From: Talinum fruticosum
Lineage: Eukaryota; Streptophyta; Magnoliopsida; Caryophyllales; Talinaceae
NCBI GenBank assembly: GCA_021018815.1
Contig: JAITYX010000034.1
Location: 4,464,001 to 4,528,000 of the forward strand
Direction of reading: 5' to 3'
Length of the DNA stretch: 64,000 bases
The position numbers and the translations under genes are program-made. Below, in pieces: positions 1 to 10,849 of this stretch. Numbering within the stretch: position 1 is the first letter of the stretch; each line of letters opens with the position of its first letter. Under the pieces are notes generated by a model. It was not told where the DNA came from, made no database searches, and worked only from the letters and a program-made list of their open reading frames with translations.

Positions 1-12
1 GCCGGCCACCGG
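1..12 (+). mobile_element. Left edge of LTR-B, interrupted by LTR-A
   Basis: These 12 bases belong to the LTR that resumes at 24391. The last five (ACCGG, 8-12) are repeated exactly at 24391-24395 and form the target site duplication of LTR-A. The rest of the left part of LTR-B lies before the window. Confidence 0.75.
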
Positions 13-104
13 TGTAATGCCCCGACCCTAAACCAATACAACAACAAAGATTAATAAATATTAATGAGCGCGTGCACTTCAATTGGCACTTTTGTTTCTC
101 ATCA

Positions 105-108
<4 letters not shown>

Positions 109-136
<28 letters not shown>
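109..136. repeat. (AT)n microsatellite
   Basis: A run of alternating A and T, about 14 units, within the 5' part of LTR-A. Confidence 0.95.
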
Positions 137-141
<5 letters not shown>

Positions 142-272
142 TATATTATGTACTTGTACAAGTAACCATTTTATGTGTTGCGGGACTCGGATGATTATAA
201 CGACGCTTAGCCAAAAATAAGTAAATAAATAAATAAGCAAATAAAGTATTCTTTGTGATGATTCAAGAAGAA

Positions 273-273
273 A

Positions 274-345
<72 letters not shown>

Positions 346-346
346 T
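273..346. repeat. (AAT)n microsatellite
   Basis: About 24 near-perfect AAT/ATA units in the presumed U3 part of LTR-A. Probably polymorphic in length. Confidence 0.95.
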
Positions 347-553
347 CATACACCTAAAGTTTATAATAATTATTCAAGTATGGAATTCATAAAACCGACA
401 TTCTTTTGACTTGGGCTTGGCTATTAGGGTAATGGGCTTGAAGAGAGTGAAGGGCCCAATAACCAAGCAAATGAAAAATAAAAGTAAAAATAAAAAATAA
501 AAAAAGGAAGCTGGTTTCAGTTTGAGGAGAGAGATTTCGATTTAAATTGTTGC

Positions 554-562
554 CTATTTAAA
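554..562 (+). promoter_or_regulatory. TATA box of LTR-A
   Basis: CTATTTAAA lies before a CA-rich leader that turns GC-rich, which is the expected U3/R layout of a plant LTR. It is the best TATA candidate in LTR-A. The transcription start would be about 30 bases downstream. Confidence 0.55.
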
Positions 563-945
563 CCCCCAAACATCTCAAAAACCTCACCTTCATCATCGTT
601 TCTCTACCCAACAAAACCCACCTCCCTCACTCAACTCCCTCCACTGTCCAGCCGAGACCGACCACCACCACCACCAGCGCAGCTCCTCCGGTCGCCATCA
701 CCGGAGCCACCAGCCGCCGGCCACCGCAAAGCCGGCCACCACTACGGTTTGCTCTGCTGCACTCGCACTCGCACTCGCTGCTCGCTGCTGCACCTGCCGC
801 CAGAGCCGGTTGCCGATCGTCGCCGGTCGCCGCCTTCGCCGCCGTCGGTTGTCGCCACCAACCACCGCAGCCACCGGAGCTCCGATCGGCCACCTCATTC
901 CACCATAAAACCCTCATTTTCTTGTGAGTTTGGGTAAAAACCTCA
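563..945 (+). other. GC-rich transcribed leader of LTR-A
   Basis: The leader is rich in CCACC, GCCGCC and CTGCTG and contains several overlapping short open frames on both strands, none with a recognisable domain. It ends in a splice-donor-like TTGTGAGTTTGG near 920-935, after which composition becomes AT-rich. LTR-B has the same design at 24396-24665. This reads as a GC-rich R/U5 leader followed by intron-like sequence, not a host exon. Kept as non-coding. Confidence 0.5.
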
Positions 946-1332
946 ACCTTCAACTAATTAATTCCTTTAATTTTTAGAAATAATTAGTTAGAGGTTGCAT
1001 GCAAAGGATTATTGTGAAAAAAAATTAGATTACATAGTTAGTATTATGCTTTTGGGAATCGTTGATTGGAAACGTTAACTCGGGTTGCCCCAAATCTTGG
1101 TATGAGAAGTGATTATCTTGCATGTGCTTTTAATGGGTTTTAGTGGGCTACTATAATACTTAAAATGATGAAAAATGTGCAAAGTAAACCTTTCATAGAG
1201 ATAGTACCGGACAAAAAAATTCGTAGAGCATAAGAAAGTAGAGTTGGAAGACTCTGCCAACCACTACGGGTGCTCCCACAGCCTGTGGGACAGGCCGTGG
1301 TGGCCAGCAACGAGTTATTTGACCCAAAACAC

Positions 1333-1378
1333 CCACCACGGGTTGTTCTCCCACAGGCCGTGGGATAACCCGTGGTGG
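1333..1378. repeat. Strong hairpin in LTR-A
   Basis: The arms CCACCACGGGTT (1333-1344) and AACCCGTGGTGG (1367-1378) are perfect 12-bp reverse complements. The loop holds a second stem, CCCAC/GTGGG (1350-1354 and 1360-1364). Degenerate relatives of the GGCCGTGG/GGCCATGGG core occur between about 1270 and 1465. Confidence 0.85.
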
Positions 1379-1573
1379 CCACCAGAAGACCCCACTGACC
1401 ATGGGAAGGCCCTTGATGACCTCTAGAACCAGCCATTGACCCCCACCGGCCATGGGAGGTCCGTGATGACTTCCAAAGCAAAGGAAACTTAGTTTTCGTG
1501 ATGACTCGAATTTATTAGAAAATTTTGGAGGAAGAGATTAACTAAAGTGGGCATGCATGTTGTGATATGAGGA

Positions 1574-3143
1574 TGAAGACTCGGACAATGCTCAATACTT
1601 TTTCGAGTTATGTAAAAGGAATCGGGTATAACAATCCCATGCATATAGAGTTTTGATTCCAAGGCATTCTCGGTATCGCGAAACTTCTTTGAGTAAAATA
1701 GTATCGTCTCCGAGTAATACGGTTTTCACTTACTGCATTTAGTGCATTTCCATAAGCGACTCGAAAACTGGTTCTTATTTTCTGCGTTCATCTTCACTCG
1801 GATTAATCGCATTTTGAGTATACCATTATTCCACTCGTTTCTCACTCGAATCCGACTTTTGGGTATACGTTCTATTATGTTATAGTCAGTATTCTTAGTT
1901 CATTTCATGCTTAGTCTATATCAAGTTAATCCTCTCTTGTATCCTTTATCAAACTTGATTCTTCGCTTAGACTAAGTCGGATGGAATTCCGAGTATCATG
2001 GATATTGGACTCGTAAAATTCCATTTCGTTTCCGACTCGTATAATCGGTTGCTTAATTATTATAATTATTTTATTATCTCGTGTCTAATCTTGGGCCAAA
2101 GTATTCTATACTTTGAGAACCAAAATTAATTTACTTTTGTAGGTTATTCATTCGAGGATACACCTTTTTCAAACCACAAAAGTAACCGGCTTCGAACGTC
2201 AAATCACCAGCGAGACATGGCTCTTCAACTTCCCCGCTCCAGTCCCGTAAGATTGTGTCGAAGCCGTCCGCTTCCATATCCGAAAACTGGAACGCTAAGC
2301 TTAACGGTGGTTTCCACCTCATTTTTCGAGACACTACCGATGGCTTTGGGACTTCCAAGAGAGTTAAACCGTTGTCCAACGTTCATATTTCAACGGATAC
2401 TTTCCGAGTGACTCATAAAGCCTCTATCAACGGTCACAGAAGACTCTTGGTCAGCGAGATGAAGATAACAGACTACTCGTCCGGTTATCTATAAATAGAA
2501 GCCACTTCACAAGACTTGAAGATTGCCGAATCTATTGTTAATACACATATTTGAGAAAAGTCATTGTATTTACTTTCAATCTTCAACTTACAACTCCCAC
2601 TCGTAATTCATTACTTTCGAGTTGTAAGGTCTTGTACTTAGTTATAAACTCTTCTTACATTTTTGTAAGGTCCCTTGACTAAGTCTGTAAAGGTTAACTC
2701 AGCTTAGTTGTCCCTAGCTGTAAGGGTTATCTCAGTTAGGAAGTACTAGATCGGATAAGGGAACTTCGAGTTTAGGAAAACTTGTATAGAGTTGTCTAAG
2801 GGAGCAACTCGGGTTCGATCAGCTCACGGTATTTTGTGGACTCAAAATAGTGGATTTGACTTCGTGTCCGGATTGACACGGGCCGTGGTTTTCTGCCCCA
2901 GGAGGGTTTCCACGTAAAACCTAAGTGTTATCTTTCCGAGTTCATTCCAGAATCGAGACAGCTTTATCGCTCCTCGTTCCTTCGATTCATTGCTTTCGAA
3001 TCCAATCTTTTCGACCTCGTTGATAGACTCGGAATCTGTCTTTGTCTCTTTTCCGCGCAAAAGTGTGTGTTTTCACTAAGAATTTTCTATCACCCTATTC
3101 ACCCCCTTTAGGGTGACTCGGACTCTCCCCGAGCAAACCTTCA
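1574..3143 (+). repeat. Copia-1 5' LTR
   Basis: 1,570 bp, starting TGAAGACTCGGACA and ending ACCTTCA just before the primer site. It is collinear with 10850-12426. Most differences between the two LTRs fall at sites that read as variants of CAG or CTG. The open frames inside (for example around 2130-2500) are antisense or random frames of the LTR. Confidence 0.95.
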
Positions 3144-3145
3144 AT

Positions 3146-3157
3146 TGGTATCGAGCC
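3146..3157 (+). other. Copia-1 primer binding site (initiator Met tRNA)
   Basis: TGGTATCGAGCC begins two bases after the LTR. The plant copia consensus complementary to initiator-Met tRNA is TGGTATCAGAGCC. The copy lacks one base exactly where CAG should be. Confidence 0.9.
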
Positions 3158-3202
3158 TAGCCTTTCGTAAAGGATCTAACAATCCAAAGGTTTAAAGATC
3201 GG

Positions 3203-5000
3203 ATGGCTCGTAACACCGGAGAGTTCGACGAAGGAAGATCTTCCAACAGGCCACCAAAATTCAAAGGTTCAAACTTTGGGCACTCGGAAGAAGCTTATGG
3301 AATGTTTCCTCATGGATCATGATGAAGAAGTATGGGAAATCATACAACAAGGAAACTACATTCCAATGAAGACAGATGAATTCAGTAATCCTTCCCAAGA
3401 CAAAGGCCGAGTTCACACCAGCAGAAGCGGAGAAGTTCGTAAAGAATTTCAAAGCCATGAACATCCTTATGTGTGCCATAAGCTCGTAAGAATACAATCG
3501 AGTCTCTGCTCGTGACTCGCTAAAGAGGTGTGGGATACTCTGGTCAACACATACGAAGGTACAAGTCAGGTGAGACAAGCAAAGATAAGTCAATATCTTC
3601 ACAAATACGAGCTTTTCAAATGGAGCCGGAGGAGAACATCACTCGGATGTTCATTCGGTTCACCGAGATTACAAACAATCTCAAATCACTGGGAAAGAAG
3701 ATCTCCCACGAAGAAATGTGCCGGAAAATTCTCGAAGCCTACCCAAGAAAAGATGGGGTCCTAAGGTGATCGCCATAGATGAGGCTCGGAACCTTTCACT
3801 CTTGAAGCCGGACGAGCTCATCGGAAAGCTTCTAACGCATGAGATACATCCGGAAGAAGAAGATGCCGAGGGTACTACCAAAAGGAACATTGCACTTAAA
3901 GCCTCGTAATCCAAAGAAGCAAGTCCGAGCTCTTCCGACTCGGAAGACGATCCCATGGCACTCATTGCAAGAGGCTTCAAGAGAATGATAAAGCATAAAA
4001 GATGAGACAAAAGACCAAAAGAGGAATTCTACAAGAAAGACAAGAGAGATAGAAAAGGTAAGTTTTCTTCTCCCTCAAAGTTATCCTTGTCTAAGAATTC
4101 TGGATGTTTTGAATGTGGCAAGCAAAGACCACATAGTCAAGGACTCGTCCAAAAAGAAAAAGGGACAGGAAGAAGAAAAAGGCCATGATGGCAACATGGA
4201 GCGATGAGGACTCATCGAAGACGACGAGGACTCGGATGACTCAAAGTGTCCGATGGCAATCTCGACTCGGAAGCCGAAAGAGAGTCGGACTCGGACTCGG
4301 ACAATGAGGAAACCGATCCTCAAGAGTTAATAAACTACTTCCTCAAATTTTCCAAAGTTGATTTAGCTAAATACATTTTTACTTTGGAAGAAAAGTCCAA
4401 TTCTGATTCTTCTCATTTCAAAGAACAACTTGAGTTAATCACTTCGAGAGCACTTCTTTGAAAAACGAATTAGAAAAATTGAGACTCACACTCGGAGAAC
4501 TCAAGACAAGTGCTCAAGCTAATGAGACTCGAGTCCGAGTTACTCAGGAAAGAAAATGAGCGACTAAAACAGAAGCTCACCGAGTCTCAAGATCTGGTTT
4601 TAAAGTTTACTCAAGGTCGAAGAACCTTGACATGCTCTTAGGATCACAAGTGTGTCTCTTTTCAAAAAGAAGGTCTTGGTTTTAACAAAGAGGAAGAATC
4701 TAATTCCTACTCGTAATTGTTCAAAAGGATTCCGGAACTCGTAAAGTTCAGGAAAGCCGAGCACGGTCCCATTCATAGAAATGAAAGGAGGACTAAGCCC
4801 GGAGCTATTTACAAAAAGAAACCATCTTCTCCTCGTTTCAAAAGGAAAGATTTTCAAAAAGCAAGAGACACAGACTCGGCTTCTCGAGAGGAAGACTCGG
4901 AATCAGACAAAACCCAAAGTCATTCAAATCTGGGTTCCGAAACACCTTCTTCCTCGTAAAAGGACCACAGTAAGAAATGTTACTCGGGTTCGTTAGAGGA
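3203..5000 (+). pseudogene. gag: Copia-1 gag (UBN2-type capsid, zinc knuckle, acidic coiled-coil tail), frame-disrupted
   Basis: The start ATG at 3203 opens MARNTGEFDEGRSS. The capsid part follows, with WEIIQQGNYIP, VWDTLVNTYEGTSQV and EENITRMFIRF motifs typical of SIRE gag. A zinc knuckle beginning CFECG (4105-4151) is damaged: an extra A and an extra C, at positions where relatives have GGCAGC- and GACTGT-like sequence, shift the frame. An acidic Ser/Asp/Glu-rich stretch (4246-4320) and a Leu/Glu/Lys heptad-like coiled coil (4380-4620) follow. The protein would form the virus-like particle and bind the genomic RNA. It can only be read by changing frame several times. Confidence 0.85.
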
Positions 5001-5039
5001 AGTGAGAAGGGTTAGATTCTCCTTGTTTTGCAGGTAACT

Positions 5040-5410
5040 CGTAAAAGATCAAAAGGACACTGGTACCGGACAGCGGATGCTCTCGACACATGTCGAGTGA
5101 CCAAGGACTCTTTTCCGAGCTAGAATCATATAAAGGAGGAAAAGTCACTTTTGGAGATGACAACGAAAGGTAAGATAGTGGGCATTGGCAAGATTGGAAA
5201 TGGAAGCAATTTGGTGAGCCCAGTCTACCTTGTCAACGGGCTAAAATACAATCTACTTAGCATCTCCCAGCTATGCGACAAAGGTCAAGAGGTAAGATTC
5301 ACTCAATCTAAGTGCTACATCTCGGATGAGACCACCAAAGAGATAAAGCTCTCAGGTAAGAGATCAGGTAATACCTACATCATCCCACTTTCTAACCCAA
5401 GTCGAACCTA
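5040..5410 (+). pseudogene. pol: Copia-1 aspartic protease
   Basis: The catalytic DSG triad codons are visible at 5069-5077 (GAC AGC GGA), followed by CSRHM. The downstream strand segment reads GKIVGIGKIG and LKYNLLSISQLCDKG (5165-5290), typical of SIRE protease. The frame breaks just after the active site, where CGAGTGAC appears in place of a TC(A/G)GGTGAC-like sequence. The enzyme would process the Gag-Pol polyprotein. Confidence 0.8.
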
Positions 5411-5419
5411 TCTTGTTTA

Positions 5420-6500
5420 AAAGCATCTCTCCATGATGATTCTTGGACTTGGCATCGTAGATTAGGCCATATCAGCATGCATACTATCAAGAAATTGGCA
5501 TCAAATGGTTTAGTTAGGGGTTTACCTAACTCGTGTTTTTGAGAAAGACAAAGTATGTGAAGCATGCACCGGAGGGAAACAAGTAAGATCTTCATTCAAA
5601 TCTCTGAAGACAGTTTCCACATCCAATGTACTTGAATTACTGCATATGGACTTATGTGGTGAAATCCTCGTGAAGAGTCTCGGAGGTAAATCTTACATAC
5701 TTGTTATTATTGATGATTTTTCAAGATTTACCTGGGTGTGTTTTCTCAAGCATAAAAATGAAGCCTTCAAGGAGTTCGGCAAGCTCTGTAGAAAGATTCA
5801 AGTTGAGTCTCGGACTCGGATTCAAAAGATTCGAACCGACCATGGAAGGGAGTTCGATTACTCGGAATTCTCGGAGTTTTGTGACAAATATGGAATCTCT
5901 CACAACTTCTCAAGCACCCTGAACTCCTCAACAGAATGGAGTAGTAGAGAGAAAGAACAGAACCCTTGAAGAAATAGCAAGGACGATGATGATTGAACAC
6001 AACTTGCCTTACTATTTCTGGGCGGAGGTAGTGAACACAGACCAACTACACTTTAAATAGATGCCTCATCGGACCCATTATGAAGAAAACACCCTATGAG
6101 CTCTACAAAGGAAAGAAGCCAAATACTTCCTATTTCGGACCATTCGGATGTAAGTGCTTTGTTCACAACAATGGTAAGGATCATCTCGACCAAGTTTGAT
6201 GCTCGGTCGACGAAGGTATTTTTCTAGGTTACTCCTCGTCATAGCAAAGCTTATCGCATCTTCAATAATCGTACTAACAAAGTGGAAGAAAGCATCCACG
6301 TAGTATTTGATGAGCTTGAACAGGAGAAACCAAGTGAGTCTTCATACTCGAACCGAAGCTCAGGAAAGATGATGATGAAGTTGAGTCCACAAAGACTCGG
6401 ACCCAACATGCTCGGATTGAAGTCACTTAGAACGAGGAAACTCGGAATGAAACAGTTCAAGAGCCGACTCGAACGAACAAGTGAATGAAGAGGATCACTC
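5420..6500 (+). pseudogene. pol: Copia-1 integrase
   Basis: The N-terminal HHCC zinc domain is recognisable (HISMHTIKKLAS, then VCEACTGGKQ, about 5450-5590). The catalytic core has D in HMDLCGEI (about 5645), D in RTDHGREF (about 5835) and E in the NGVVERKNRTLEE region (about 5935-5975). Frames change around 5930 and 6040. A long Ser/Glu-rich C-terminal part (6290-6500) leads to the RT. The enzyme joins element DNA ends to the target. Integrase preceding RT confirms Ty1/copia order. Confidence 0.85.
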
Positions 6501-6699
6501 GTAACAAGCTTCGAAGATCAAGAAGTTCAGCTCACAAACCTGGTGAATCAAAGAACTGGTAAAGCATTTAAATTTACTTCCAGTCATCCCCAAGAAAACA
6601 TCATTTCGATATCAACAGTGGGGTAAGAACTCGTTCCTCTTTACACAATCTATGTGCATTCACCGCATTCATTTCATTAACTCGAACCCAAAAATGCAC

Positions 6700-7560
6700 T
6701 AGAGGCCCTTAATGAACCTGAATGGGTAGAGGCCATGCAAGAGGAACTTAATCAATTCGAGAGAAACCAAGTCTAGACTCGACCAACCGACCTTCCGACC
6801 ACCCAGCTATAGGAACCAAATGGGTTTTCAAAAACAAACTGGATGAGGGTGGAGTGGTAGTCGAAACAAGGCTAGACTTGTGGCTCAAGGTTACAATCAA
6901 GAAGAAGGAATTGATTGTGGGGAAACCTTCGCACCGAGTAGCTGAATTGAGGCCATTAGAATATCGTTGGCATTTGCATCAAGCATGCATATTAAATTAT
7001 ATCAAATGGATGTTAAGTGTGCCTTTCTCAATGGTTTTATTGAACAGGAAGTTTATGTCGAGCAGCCTCCCGGTTTTGAAAACTCGTAATTTCCAAATCA
7101 TGTTTTCAAACTTCAAAAGGCTCTCTATGGTCTTAAGCAAGCACCTCGAGCTTGGTATGAAAGACTCGAGTAGCTTCTTGGTTCAAAATGATTTCAAACG
7201 AGGTCGATCGATAAGACTCTATTCATAAAGACCAAAGAGAAAGATTTTCTTATTGTTCAAATCTATGTTGATGATATTATTTTCGGTGCTACTAATGAAT
7301 TTCGTGCCGAGAATTTTCCGAGTTGATGAGTCAAGAATTTCAAATGAGTATGATGGGAGAACTCAATTTCTTCATTGGGTTGCAAATCAAACAAGACAAA
7401 GATGGAATTTTTGTTCATCAATCAAAATACACCAAGGAATCGCTGAAGAAATATAAACTTCAAGATGTAAAGCACACATGTACACCCATGAGCAAAGACA
7501 GATAAAACTTGACTCGGACGAGAAAGGTAAAGCAATAGATCGAAATTCTATCGAGGTATG
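6700..7560 (+). pseudogene. pol: Copia-1 reverse transcriptase (RVT_2)
   Basis: The domain begins near the [19 protein letters not shown] block (6766-6850). It continues through KLYQMDVKCAFLNG-type sequence (about 6990-7040) and YGLKQAPRAWYE-type sequence (about 7120-7160) to the catalytic YVDDIIF box; the codons for VDD are at 7267-7275. Next come MMGELNFF and a GLQIKQDKDG block. Catalytic residues are intact, but the domain is spread over at least three frames. Confidence 0.9.
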
Positions 7561-8204
7561 ATTGGATCTTTGCTATATCTTACTTCAAGCAGCACTCAGA
7601 TATAATGTTCAGTGTTTGTTTATGCGCAAGATTTCAAGCTAATCCAAAATAATCACATCTCACTCGCGGTGAAGAGAATATTTAGATATCTTGCAGTACT
7701 CGGAATTTGGGTATATGGTATTCCGGAGACTCGAATTGACTCGATTGGGTACTCGGACGCAGACTACGCAGGATACAAAGTTGACCGAAAGAGCACTTCC
7801 GGAGCTTGCCAATTTCGGGTCAATCCCTAATATCTTGGCACTCAAAGAAGCGTAACTCGGTAGCTCTATCGATCGCAGAAGCTGAACATATTGCCGCGGG
7901 AGCTTGTTGCGCTCGGATTCTTTGGATAAAACAACACTTGAAGGATCTTGGACTATTTCTCAACTCGGCTCCAATCAAGTGTGACAACCAAAGCGCAATC
8001 AGTATCACTAAGAATCCTGTCCAAAGACTCAAAAACAAAGCATATTGAGGTCGGTATCACTTCTTACGCGATCACTCGTAAAAGGGTGATATTGCACTTG
8101 AGTTCATTCCTACTAATCTTCAATTAGCTGATATCTTTACTAAGCCTCTTGGTGAAGATCAGCTTTGTTTTATTCGGAATGAGCTTGGTATGTTAAATGC
8201 TTAA
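7561..8204 (+). pseudogene. pol: Copia-1 RNase H
   Basis: This is the Ty1-type RNase H, starting after MIGSLLYL-like sequence. The active-site blocks are DADYAGYKVDRKSTSGA (7758-7805) and AEAEHIAAGACCA (7880-7915), then IKCDNQSAI (7975-8005) and a TKHIE-like end (about 8030). The polyprotein stop is TAA at 8202-8204, after GMLNA. Frame changes occur near 7815 and 8030. The enzyme degrades RNA in RNA-DNA hybrids during cDNA synthesis. Confidence 0.85.
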
Positions 8205-8843
8205 TTCTCGTGGTACTCTCGTTGCATAATTCCGTGCTATGTGCTTTCTCTGTTAATAACCATTAGTTCAGCTTGATTCAGTGATACTAGGCTAATAGTT
8301 ATTTCGTGTTTCGAGTCACTCGTAAACCTTTCGAGTCAAACTCACGCGTAGAAAAATTTGGACATCAAATTTTCTAAAACTATCTCTAGAATAGTGGAGA
8401 GTTTTGGATTATATTTTCAAAATCTTTTTCTCTCTCTTTCTCGAGCGCCGCGATCGGATCTTAGCCGTGGATTTCAAACCGCTGGTATCTCAACCGTTGA
8501 AGAAGAACCGTCACACCGGTCTTTGGTGACCGATGGACAAGCCGAGTCGAACGGAGTTACTTAACGGATAGTGGACGGGCGCGCTTATTTTCTATATATA
8601 ACGTGTATCCATCTTCATCTCGGTATTCTAAACTCCATATCTTTCAAAAGAAACTTCTCGCGGAAGATTACTACGTGAACAGTCGCTCTTGATCGTCTCG
8701 CAAGCATCGAAGAAGCTCTCTCTCTCTCTCTCGTAAGTTTCGACTGCTCTCATCTCTTTCTTCCGCATTTTCTTTTTCTTTTCTTCTACACCTCCTTCTC
8801 TCTTTCATTCGAAAAGTTTCATCTTTTCTCTCCTTCTCTCACA
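8205..8843 (+). promoter_or_regulatory. Copia-1 internal promoter/leader region before the third ORF
   Basis: Non-coding region between the pol stop and the third ORF. TATATATAA at 8593-8601 lies about 250 bases before the ORF3 ATG. A (CT)n tract and a splice-donor-like GTAAGT (8733-8738) follow. All of this recurs at the same place in the three other copies. Inference: ORF3 is expressed from its own transcript or a spliced one. Confidence 0.5.
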
Positions 8844-10480
8844 ATGCCTAAACGAGGAAACCATCTCGACTTCCGGGTTTCTCGCTCCTCCAAAAGCCTC
8901 GCACCAACAAGCCGTAAAGCTCAACCCCTTCCAAACCCGTTGTCACCCAAAGCATCTTGCGCTGGATGACAAATTCTTTCCAACAACCAAATTTTCTTGG
9001 TTGTCCAACATCCAAACCACGGGAGTATACTACTTCCTGTGTTTCAGCGAGTTCATATATCCCGAACTCGTTTCGAGTTCTATGCTCACCTCACCCACTC
9101 CGAAAATGTTCTAACCTCTAGGGTTCGTAACATTACTGTTCGCATCAACACCTCTCTCCTCCACCGCTTGTTCAAAGTCTCTTCTCTTTTCTTGAACAGC
9201 AATCCTATCCCTTTCACTCGAAGTCGCCGATGACTTCTTTGAAAAATATGCTAAAGAATTCCCCGGGTCCAGGAAAAACTTTTCGTGACTCGGCTGAAAT
9301 CGAAGCTCGGCTTCGTGCTTTCGCCGATGAGAACCTTCTTCTCACAAAGCATTCCAAAGAAGGAGAACCCCAACTCCAAGCACCTCAAAGCTCTCTTCGA
9401 CATCCTCGAGGGATACGAAGTAGACCTCTTCCCTCCATTATTGAGCGGATGGCAGCTATGCCAGCTCAACTTCAATCCAAGAAGAACACCTCCCTTCCTT
9501 TCGGTGCTCTTCGACCCTTATCTTCAAACAATTTCAAGTTCCTCTTCCTCTCGACCCAAACGCGGTGTCCGAGGCGTCCATTGTGGTCGGCAAGAAGGAA
9601 CTCCGTGGGTACGGATACCAGAAACCGACCCCGGTGTCCGGGTTCACAACTCGTAGCCGAGGCCTCCTTCTCCACCTCGGACTCGTAAATCAACCCCTCT
9701 CCCTTTTCCCTCTACACCTGGTGGTGCCTCCACCTCAGGTCCCTCCAAATCTCTCTATGCCCTCTTGTCCCTTGCTTTCATAGACAAGATTAGCTCCGGT
9801 CTTCCGAACTCGGAGACATGCTTAGGGCTTTCAAATCTGTCCTCCAAGGTCCGACCATCAACCAAAAGATCGGTCAGTCCCAAATCCGAGAGCAGCAGTC
9901 TCTCGTTCTTGAGATGAGGGAGCTGGTCCAGGAGCGAATGAGCCGGTCGAGCTCCTTAGAGAGCGACGGTCTAAGGCGGCTCGAGACCGGGATGACTCGG
10001 ACGCGTCTCGAAGCATCTTCGAGTCCAGGTCCGACCTCCTCGAACAGCGAGGAAGCCGAGGAAGAAGAGGAAGAAGCCGCAGATGCAGCAGAAGATGCCG
10101 AGGAAGCCGCGGCCGAGGCAGCCCTTCCGGCAAAGGGAAGAAGAGGCCGTGGCAACCGCCGAGGGTCGATCGCTCCCCAAGCTCAAATCGCAATACTCAG
10201 CTCGCATGCTAGCCTCGAGTGGGTCGAAGACCTCGCTCCTCCAAGCAAGTCGACAAAGCAGCCCCTCCAGCCACCGAGGTCCCAAGGGAAGAACCCTCGA
10301 TCCACTCTCTCCGGTCGCCCGCTCGTAGCCGAGCCCTTGAGGACAATCCCAGTTCTCCCTTCGCCGCGCTCAAGCACATCGTCAAGATCATATCACCGCC
10401 GGCGCACGTCCGCCTCCACTCGAAATCCCCCTCCTCGTAGAAGCCATGCACCGGGTCACAACTCCTCGGTGTCTCCGAAT
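8844..10480 (+). pseudogene. Copia-1 third ORF (plant transposon-protein domain, coiled coil), frame-disrupted
   Basis: The ATG at 8844 opens MPKRGNH, the start shared by all four copies. Next come a basic/Ser-rich N-terminus and a conserved block around 8960-9230: DDKFFPTTKFSWL, the region of LVYEFY (FRVLCSPHPLR-like frame shift here), VRNITVRINTSLLHRLF. Around 9430-9545 there is an IIERMAA...LPFGAL-type block. These fit the plant 'putative transposon protein' domain (PF20167-like, from memory). The C-terminal third is Pro/Ser-rich, then strongly acidic with a predicted coiled coil (9960-10130), then basic. I see no signal peptide or convincing membrane segment, so the common 'envelope-like' label is not supported here. 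Function unknown. Confidence 0.65.
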
Positions 10481-10837
10481 TTTTTTGTTTTGTCCAGCAC
10501 AACTAACTTGTATTACTTGTTCTTTTCTCCCTTGTTCTTTTTTTTTGTGTTAATTTTTTTTTGCTGAAAGGCAAGGGGGAGAAATGTAATCGTAAATCTT
10601 GTTGTCTTGTTTAGGGGGAGTTTTTCCGCCCTTTTGACTTTTAATGGATTAATGCACTTCATTATTTCGAGTTTATTATTTTCTGAGTTATTGTTGAAAG
10701 CATACTTTATTTTGCTTTGCTCCGATATATTAGATATTGCTCCGAACTATTGAATATGTTTTACTCATGCGCAAATCACTCGGAATCGATTTTTTCTCTA
10801 ACAAAGTTTCTGTTTAAGTATGGAATGCCTTTCATCA

Positions 10838-10849
10838 AAAAGGGGAGAT
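10838..10849 (+). other. Copia-1 polypurine tract
   Basis: AAAAAGGGGAGAT-like purine run immediately before the 3' LTR. It primes plus-strand DNA synthesis. The 360 bases before it are AT-rich untranslated sequence. Confidence 0.9.

Noticed and set aside
627..953. Overlapping open frames on both strands in a GC-rich block, resembling a host exon
   Set aside because: Low-complexity CCACC/GCCGCC composition, no domain, and the location inside LTR-A between a TATA box and intron-like sequence point to an LTR leader.
9818..10567. A 249-codon frame ending in a very hydrophobic Phe-rich tail, possible membrane anchor of an envelope protein
   Set aside because: The tail is translation of the T-rich 3' untranslated sequence in a shifted frame. 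Other copies do not have it in register.
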